DNA from: Campylobacter sp. UBA1713
Lineage (GTDB): Bacteria; Campylobacterota; Campylobacteria; Campylobacterales; Campylobacteraceae
Assembly: GCA_002317305.1 (NCBI GenBank)
Contig: DCIZ01000086.1
Span: forward strand, 2,414 to 10,464
Reading direction: 5' to 3'
DNA: 8,051 nt
Shown: positions 5,036 to 8,051 of the stretch, in pieces
Numbering within the stretch: position 1 is the first letter of the stretch
Layout: every line of letters begins with the position of its first letter
Notes under the pieces: generated by a model
Told to the model about the DNA's origin: nothing
The model's input: only the letters and a program-made list of their open reading frames with translations
The model's database searches: none
Translations under genes and position numbers: made by a program

Positions 5036-5141
5036 GAAAACAGAATTTTATAAATTCGCTTTTTTGTGAATTTGACTTTTTTACTCGCCTAAAAGGCGGT
5101 GGATTCTTCGCCTCGCTAGCTCCACTCAGAATGACGGCGGT
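5036..5141. repeat. 106-bp perfect direct repeat, second copy
   Basis: Identical to 4513-4618. After the duplicated segment this copy continues into AACGGAAAACAGAATG heptads and the palindrome block, whereas the first copy continues into unrelated sequence (CTGTTTTTGC). Confidence 0.9.
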
Positions 5142-5235
5142 AACGGAAAACAGAATGCAGAGAACAGAAAACGGAATTGTTTATTATCGATAATCGCAAA
5201 TTCCACACTCTGAACGCATTCCGCACTCTGTTTTC
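5125..5235. repeat. Palindrome block with heptad arms, second copy
   Basis: Near-identical to 2457-2567 (five mismatches in 111 by eye). It contains heptads 5144-5171, CGGAATT, the perfect palindrome ATTATCGATAAT (5183-5194), AAATTCC and TTTTCCG 5231-5237. It ends at the 3' end of the binding-protein gene, as the first copy ends near the ATPase 3' end. Confidence 0.8.
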
Positions 5236-5239
5236 CGAA

Positions 5240-6181
5240 TCAAACCGCCAAATATTCGTCCAAATTTAACCCCTCCAAAGCCTTTGTAGCTAGTTTTTTC
5301 TCCACCAAAAACGCCCGCAACTGCTCAAAATCTTCTTTTTTTAGCGTTACATCGCCAAATTCGACTATCTCTTGTTCTAAAACATAACGCAAAATTTTCT
5401 CACGTTGTCCTAGCACTTTTGCGCCCAACCGCGCCGCTTCGTCTCTGTTTTTTGAGACAAAAGCCGCCGCCTCTTTAAACCCGTCCAAAACCTCGCCAAA
5501 GCCACTTTGCGCCAAAACGTCCTCGAAAAAATTTAGCACACAACAGATGTGAGAAGGCGCTATCTGCTTGCTATAGACCAAATTTTTCGCCAAATTCCTC
5601 GCCACCGCCAGCTGCCCAAAAGGCTCAGCGACTATGTAGGCGTCTATTTTGCGACTCATGAGCGCAAAAGGCATCTCTGTCGGCGCCATGTCTACCACGC
5701 TCACTTTTCCAGCCAGTCCCGCCTCGCCTAAAAGCTTTTCTAGCAAAAAGTAGTGCGTGCTAAAGCGAGACGGGATGCCTACTTTTTTGCCTACCAAGTC
5801 GCCCAAACTCGCCGTCTCTTTTCTAGCGACAAGCGCCGAGCCGTTTTTGTGTGCCGCCAAAACCGCCTTTAGCTTTACGCCGCTAGCTTTTAGCATGAGC
5901 CCCAAAGGTGCGAGCAAAAAAGCGCCGTCTAGCGCGCGGCTTCGCACCGCTTCGCTCAGGTCTGCCCACGAGGCAAATTTGAGCGGGACGAGTTCAAACT
6001 TTTCGCTTTTGAAAAGCTCCTTTGCGACTATGATGAGATGGTCAGTGATGGGCAAAAAGCCCACTTTCACGGGCGTTTTAAATTTGGCGTTTTTTAGGTC
6101 TAGTTTGCTCGCCTCTGCTGCGTTTGAGACGCCAGCGGCAAAAATTCCAGCAAAGATGCTAAGTGCATGCCGTCTAGTCAT
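5240..6181 (-). CDS. ABC importer substrate-binding protein, nitrate/sulfonate/taurine type
   Basis: 313-residue periplasmic protein that would deliver ligand to the permease encoded downstream. The N-terminus TRRHALS, followed by a short hydrophobic run and AEAS near 22-25, looks like a twin-arginine signal peptide with a peptidase site. VGFLPITDHL (40-49) opens the mature fold as in the NrtA/SsuA/NMT1-like families, and KIDAYIVAEPFGQLAV fits the second lobe. The ligand is not predictable. ATG 6181 is chosen because GGAG (6189-6192) is 7 bases upstream. An in-frame GTG at 6187 would overlap the preceding stop as GTGA but is 1 base from that site. The gene starts 2 bases after the dehydrogenase-like gene ends, so the two are almost surely co-transcribed. 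Coding-strand bias changes from C-rich to G-rich near 5960. Confidence 0.88.
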   Translation of the reverse strand: MTRRHALSIFAGIFAAGVSNAAEASKLDLKNAKFKTPVKVGFLPITDHLIIVAKELFKSEKFELVPLKFASWADLSEAVRSRALDGAFLLAPLGLMLKASGVKLKAVLAAHKNGSALVARKETASLGDLVGKKVGIPSRFSTHYFLLEKLLGEAGLAGKVSVVDMAPTEMPFALMSRKIDAYIVAEPFGQLAVARNLAKNLVYSKQIAPSHICCVLNFFEDVLAQSGFGEVLDGFKEAAAFVSKNRDEAARLGAKVLGQREKILRYVLEQEIVEFGDVTLKKEDFEQLRAFLVEKKLATKALEGLNLDEYLAV

Positions 6182-6183
6182 AT

Positions 6184-7287
6184 TCACACTCCAAACGCAC
6201 TTTGCAACTTTCGTTCTGCGTTACAAACACGCTCCGCCTGCCGAATCCACCCAGCCATGCAACCGCCGCCGTTTTTAACCTCCTCTATCTCTTTTATGAG
6301 ATGTTTTACACTCGGCGTAACGATGAGAACAAAATTTCCTTCGCGCTGAATTCTCGCCGCTCGCGCACTCTTAAAGTAGCCCTTTGTCCCGCTAAACAAA
6401 ACCGCCGCACTTGTCGCCTTTTGTGTCAAAAGCGAAGCGTCAAGGCGAAGTTGCAAAACCTCAAGCGCACTTGGTGAGTCGATTCTCTCCACCACGCTAG
6501 CCAAACGCCCCAAAACCGCGTCAAATTCGCTTTTTAGCTCCGCTACACCAAAAGGCAAAAATTTGTTTATGTGCTCATGTGTCTTGTTTGAAGCCTCCAT
6601 CACTTCCAAACTCGCCTCCACGATGCCAGCGGCGATTCCCGCCTGCAAAAGCACGAATCCGGGCGTTATCTTCACAAGGTAGCGGTAGATGTCTTTGGCA
6701 AGCACGTCGCCGTGTGGCAAAAAGTAGTCCTGCAAAACGGCGGTTTTTGTCGCCGAGCCCTCCAGCGTGCTGTATTTTATCTGGTCGCTTAACTTCACAC
6801 GCTCATCGCAACGCACCACTCCCATCACAGGCGTGCCGTCTTCTAGCAGTGCAACCGCACCAAAAACGCTTCCGACCTCTATGTTAGAGACCCACGCAAG
6901 CGTGCCGTTTACTATGTAGCCGCCTTCTGTTTTGCGTGCGCTTAGGCGGTTTTTTTCTATGCCCGCAAAGGCTTTCATGGGGTTTGAAAGTGCCGTTCCG
7001 CCGAGCACTTCGCCGCTTTTTAGCTTTGGTAAAAGCTCGTTTTTTAAACTCTCATTGTCGCTGTTTGTCAGATACCAAATGAGCGCAAACTGACACCACA
7101 TACAAAAACCAGTCGTCCCACACATTTTAGCGACTTTTGAGATATTTGTGATGGCTTTTAGCAGGTCGCTTCGCCGCTCTAAAACGCTAAAACTTCCGCT
7201 TGCTGCAAGCTCTTTTAATATATCTTTTGCGTAGAGTCCACTCTCGTCGATGGTGGCTGCCAGTTTTTGTAGTTTTTGTAGTGCCAT
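6184..7287 (-). CDS. Acyl-CoA dehydrogenase-fold flavoprotein
   Basis: 367 residues, close to full length for the family. The N-terminus reads like the helical ACAD start (IDESGLYAKDILKELAASG). GGTALSNPM and GGYIVNGTLAWVSN match the central flavin-binding barrel, and GTKGYFKSARAARIQREG the C-terminal helical domain. I cannot see the glutamate-bearing C-terminal motif of true acyl-CoA dehydrogenases. The ACAD-fold monooxygenase branch (DszC, SfnB-like, working on organosulfur compounds with reduced flavin) is therefore an alternative. Location beside a sulfonate/nitrate-type importer favours that reading but does not prove it. CGTTGFCMWC (C56, C62, C65) is an unusual cysteine group. ATG 7287 has AAGG 7 bases upstream. 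It is the first gene of the minus-strand cluster, 2 bases from the binding protein. Confidence 0.82.
   Translation of the reverse strand: MALQKLQKLAATIDESGLYAKDILKELAASGSFSVLERRSDLLKAITNISKVAKMCGTTGFCMWCQFALIWYLTNSDNESLKNELLPKLKSGEVLGGTALSNPMKAFAGIEKNRLSARKTEGGYIVNGTLAWVSNIEVGSVFGAVALLEDGTPVMGVVRCDERVKLSDQIKYSTLEGSATKTAVLQDYFLPHGDVLAKDIYRYLVKITPGFVLLQAGIAAGIVEASLEVMEASNKTHEHINKFLPFGVAELKSEFDAVLGRLASVVERIDSPSALEVLQLRLDASLLTQKATSAAVLFSGTKGYFKSARAARIQREGNFVLIVTPSVKHLIKEIEEVKNGGGCMAGWIRQAERVCNAERKLQSAFGV
6189..6192 (-). promoter_or_regulatory. Ribosome binding site for the binding protein
   Basis: GGAG on the minus strand, 7 bases before ATG 6181. It lies inside the last codons of the dehydrogenase-like gene, consistent with coupled translation. 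Confidence 0.7.
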
Positions 7288-7294
7288 TTTTTTT

Positions 7295-7298
7295 CCTT
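7295..7298 (-). promoter_or_regulatory. Ribosome binding site for the dehydrogenase-like gene
   Basis: AAGG followed by seven A residues before ATG 7287. Upstream on the minus strand is the A/T run AAATTTAAATTTAAAAAATT (7300-7319), which may hold a promoter -10 region, but no clear -35 is visible. Confidence 0.65.
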
Positions 7299-7370
7299 AA
7301 TTTTTTAAATTTAAATTTGTGTTGTTTTTGTGCTCTGTGTGTAGTTTGTGAATGCGGAATGCAGAAAACA

Positions 7371-7470
7371 GAATTTTGTAAATTCGCTTTTGGCTAAATT
7401 TGACTTTTTACTCGCTCAAATTTTGAAAACGTAAAAAGTCAAATTCACAAAAAGCAAAAACAGACCGCCG
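7371..7470. repeat. Inverted-repeat module, duplicated 174 bases downstream
   Basis: AATTTGACTTTTTAC (7397-7411) pairs perfectly with GTAAAAAGTCAAATT (7431-7445) around CTCAAATTTTGA. The whole segment recurs at 7545-7644 at constant offset 174 with scattered differences. Confidence 0.75.
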
Positions 7471-7514
7471 TCATTCTTCGGTCGGCTTTCGTCCCTTGCG
7501 AATGACGACGGTAA
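7465..7514. repeat. Chimeric GTCATTC-family repeat
   Basis: It starts as a forward copy (CCGCCGTCATTC) and continues as a reverse copy (TTCGGTCGGCTTTCGTCCC, TTGCGAATGACGACGG). It is therefore bounded by GTCATTC and GAATGAC and is symmetric at its ends. Confidence 0.7.
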
Positions 7515-7544
7515 CGGAAAGCAGAATGCGGAAAACAGAAAACG

Positions 7545-7644
7545 GAATTTTGCAAATTTACTTTTTTGTGAATTTGGCTTTTTACTCGCTCAAATTTTAA
7601 AAACGTAAAAAGTCAAATTCACAAAAAGCAAAAACCAAACGCCG
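7545..7644. repeat. Inverted-repeat module, second copy
   Basis: 23-bp stem: 7563-7585 pairs with 7605-7627 with one G-T pair, around CTCAAATTTTAA. It is the same module as 7371-7470 but with a longer intact stem (TTTTTGTGAATTTG on the left arm). Confidence 0.75.
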
Positions 7645-7696
7645 TCATTCTGAGGGAGGCAAAGCCGACCGAAGAATCCCCGCCTGGCGAGGGAGG
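7640..7696 (+). repeat. GTCATTC-family intergenic repeat
   Basis: CGCCGTCATTCTGAGGGAGG, then CAAAGCCGACCGAAGAATCC and CCGCCTGGCGAGGGAGG. The central hairpin here is GGC-AAA-GCC instead of GGC-TTTT-GCC. Confidence 0.75.
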
Positions 7697-7728
7697 AAAT
7701 TTGTCAAAATTCGAAAACGTAAATGCAA

Positions 7729-7790
7729 CGCCGTCATTCTGAGGGAGCGTTAGCGACCGAAGAATCCCCTGAAATTTGACGGAGTAGAAT
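7729..7790 (+). repeat. GTCATTC-family intergenic repeat
   Basis: CGCCGTCATTCTGAGGGAGC, then GTTAGCGACCGAAGAATCCC, CTGAAATTTGACGGAGTAGA. The centre is GCGTTAGC, the same octamer that forms P3 of the three-hairpin element. Confidence 0.75.
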
Positions 7791-7794
7791 CTTT

Positions 7795-7885
7795 GAAAAT
7801 TTACTTTTTCGTGAATTTACAGATTCTACTCGCTAAAAAGGCGGGGGATTCTTCGGTCGGCTTTCGTCCCTTGCGAATGACGGCG
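7795..7885 (-). repeat. Tandem GTCATTC-family repeat, first unit
   Basis: 91-base unit running from GAAAATTTACTTTTT through AGATTCTACTCGC, AAAAAGGCGGGGGATTC, TTCGGTCGGCTTTCGTCCC to GAATGACGGCG. The next unit starts 112 bases later with about two mismatches. Confidence 0.85.
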
Positions 7886-7906
7886 ATAACGGAAAACGGA
7901 ATTTGC

Positions 7907-7997
7907 GAAAATTTGCTTTTTTGTGAATTTACAGATTCTACTCGCTAAAAAGGCGGGGGATTCTTCGGTCGGCTTTCGTCCCTTGCGAATGACGGCG
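7907..7997 (-). repeat. Tandem GTCATTC-family repeat, second unit
   Basis: Matches 7795-7885 at offset 112. The 21-base linker between the units is heptad sequence (GATAACGGAAAACGGAATTT). Downstream it runs into CGATTCT-GT-AGAATCG (8008-8023). Confidence 0.85.
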
Positions 7998-8007
7998 TTT
8001 TGTTTGA

Positions 8008-8023
8008 CGATTCTGTAGAATCG
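8008..8023. repeat. Small palindrome CGATTCTGTAGAATCG
   Basis: CGATTCT (8008-8014) pairs with AGAATCG (8017-8023). A decayed relative, CGATTCTAGAGAATAG, lies at 308-323 in the uvrC leader. In both places TTTTCCG/TTCTCCG heptads follow. Confidence 0.7.
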
Positions 8024-8032
8024 AAGAATCCG

Positions 8033-8051
8033 TTCTCCGTTCTCCGTTCTC
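8033..8051 (+). repeat. TTCTCCG heptad array, continues past the window
   Basis: TTCTCCG 8033-8039 and 8040-8046, with a partial third unit at the edge. The true length is unknown. Confidence 0.8.

Larger units (their letters stand above)
4083..5239. other. Repeat block splitting the transporter operon
   Basis: About 1.16 kb without a credible gene, lying between the binding protein and its permease. In order: two GTCATTC-family repeats (4122-4230, 4241-4342), heptads (4344-4371), hairpin element copy 3 (+), heptads (4490-4517), a GTCATTC repeat (4521-4618), another in the opposite sense (4706-4765), a small direct repeat (4774-4831), heptads (4890-4917), hairpin element copy 4 (-), a GTCATTC repeat (5044-5143) and a palindrome block (5125-5235). 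Frames 4452-4637 and 4987-5193 share an identical stretch only because of the 106-bp duplication. No transposase remnant was recognised. Confidence 0.8.
7288..8051. other. Repeat-filled gap upstream of the minus-strand operon
   Basis: No gene was found in 764 bases. After an A/T-rich leader (7288-7345) come two related long inverted-repeat modules (7371-7470 and 7545-7644), a chimeric GTCATTC repeat (7465-7514), forward GTCATTC repeats (7640-7696, 7729-7790), a tandem pair of reverse ones (7795-7885, 7907-7997), a small hairpin (8008-8023) and TTCTCCG heptads running off the edge. The promoter of the dehydrogenase-transporter operon should lie at the left end of this gap. Confidence 0.75.

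Noticed and set aside
4452..5193. Two small open frames (4452-4637 and 4987-5193) with an identical internal peptide, suggesting a paralogous small protein family
   Set aside because: The shared peptide is just the translation of the perfect 106-bp non-coding duplication. Neither has a convincing ribosome site, and both run through hairpins and heptads.
4083..5239. CRISPR array
   Set aside because: Repeats are not regularly spaced, occur in both orientations, are unequal in length, and the between-repeat sequence is itself repeated. No cas gene is present.
5757..6278. 173-residue open frame opposite the binding protein
   Set aside because: Fully antisense to two well-supported genes with recognisable motifs. 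It arises from the codon bias of those genes.
7300..7319. Promoter -10 for the minus-strand operon in the A/T run
   Set aside because: The run is too low in complexity to assign a -10, no -35 is visible, and the spacing to the ribosome site would be very short. It is mentioned only as a possibility.
1..8051. tRNA or rRNA genes
   Set aside because: No cloverleaf with a GGTTCGAATCC-like arm and no conserved rRNA segments were found. Hairpins present belong to the repeats.

Overview
The window looks like a chromosomal segment of a Campylobacterota bacterium, probably an oral-type Campylobacter with relatively high GC. This is inferred from the short-linker UvrC protein, A/T-rich gaps with AAGG/GGAG ribosome sites, and generally Campylobacter-like proteins. 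No rRNA, tRNA or other taxonomic marker is present, so the genus is not proven.

Layout: 1-57 may be the 3' tail of an upstream gene (weak). uvrC (411-2198, +) is complete and encodes the nucleotide-excision-repair nuclease. It converges on four minus-strand genes, which read right to left: an acyl-CoA-dehydrogenase-fold flavoprotein (7287-6184), a periplasmic solute-binding protein (6181-5240), an ABC permease (4082-3339) and an ABC ATPase (3361-2618). The last three form a nitrate/sulfonate/taurine-type importer. The dehydrogenase-fold protein is only 2 bases upstream of the binding protein, so uptake and oxidation of one organic (perhaps organosulfur) substrate is the natural guess. The substrate cannot be read from the sequence.

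About a third of the window is non-coding: 58-410, 2199-2617, 4083-5239 and 7288-8051. These gaps are packed with dispersed repeats of at least three kinds. (a) A roughly 120-base three-hairpin element is present in four copies. Its flanks and loop frame are conserved, but its central 21-23 bp stem has a different sequence in most copies and is always perfectly self-complementary. (b) Degenerate seven-base arrays (CGGAAAA on one side, TTTTCCG on the other) run in strict phase and bracket the other modules. (c) GTCATTC...GAAGAATCCCC intergenic repeats occur in both orientations with an exchangeable central segment. The modules recur in the same order and have produced a perfect 106-bp duplication, a 112-base-period tandem and two other long duplications. 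One block of about 1.16 kb lies between the binding protein and its permease and so interrupts the apparent transporter operon.

The covarying three-hairpin element is the strongest candidate for something undescribed. No transposase, CRISPR array or RNA gene was recognised, so any mobility would have to be supplied in trans.
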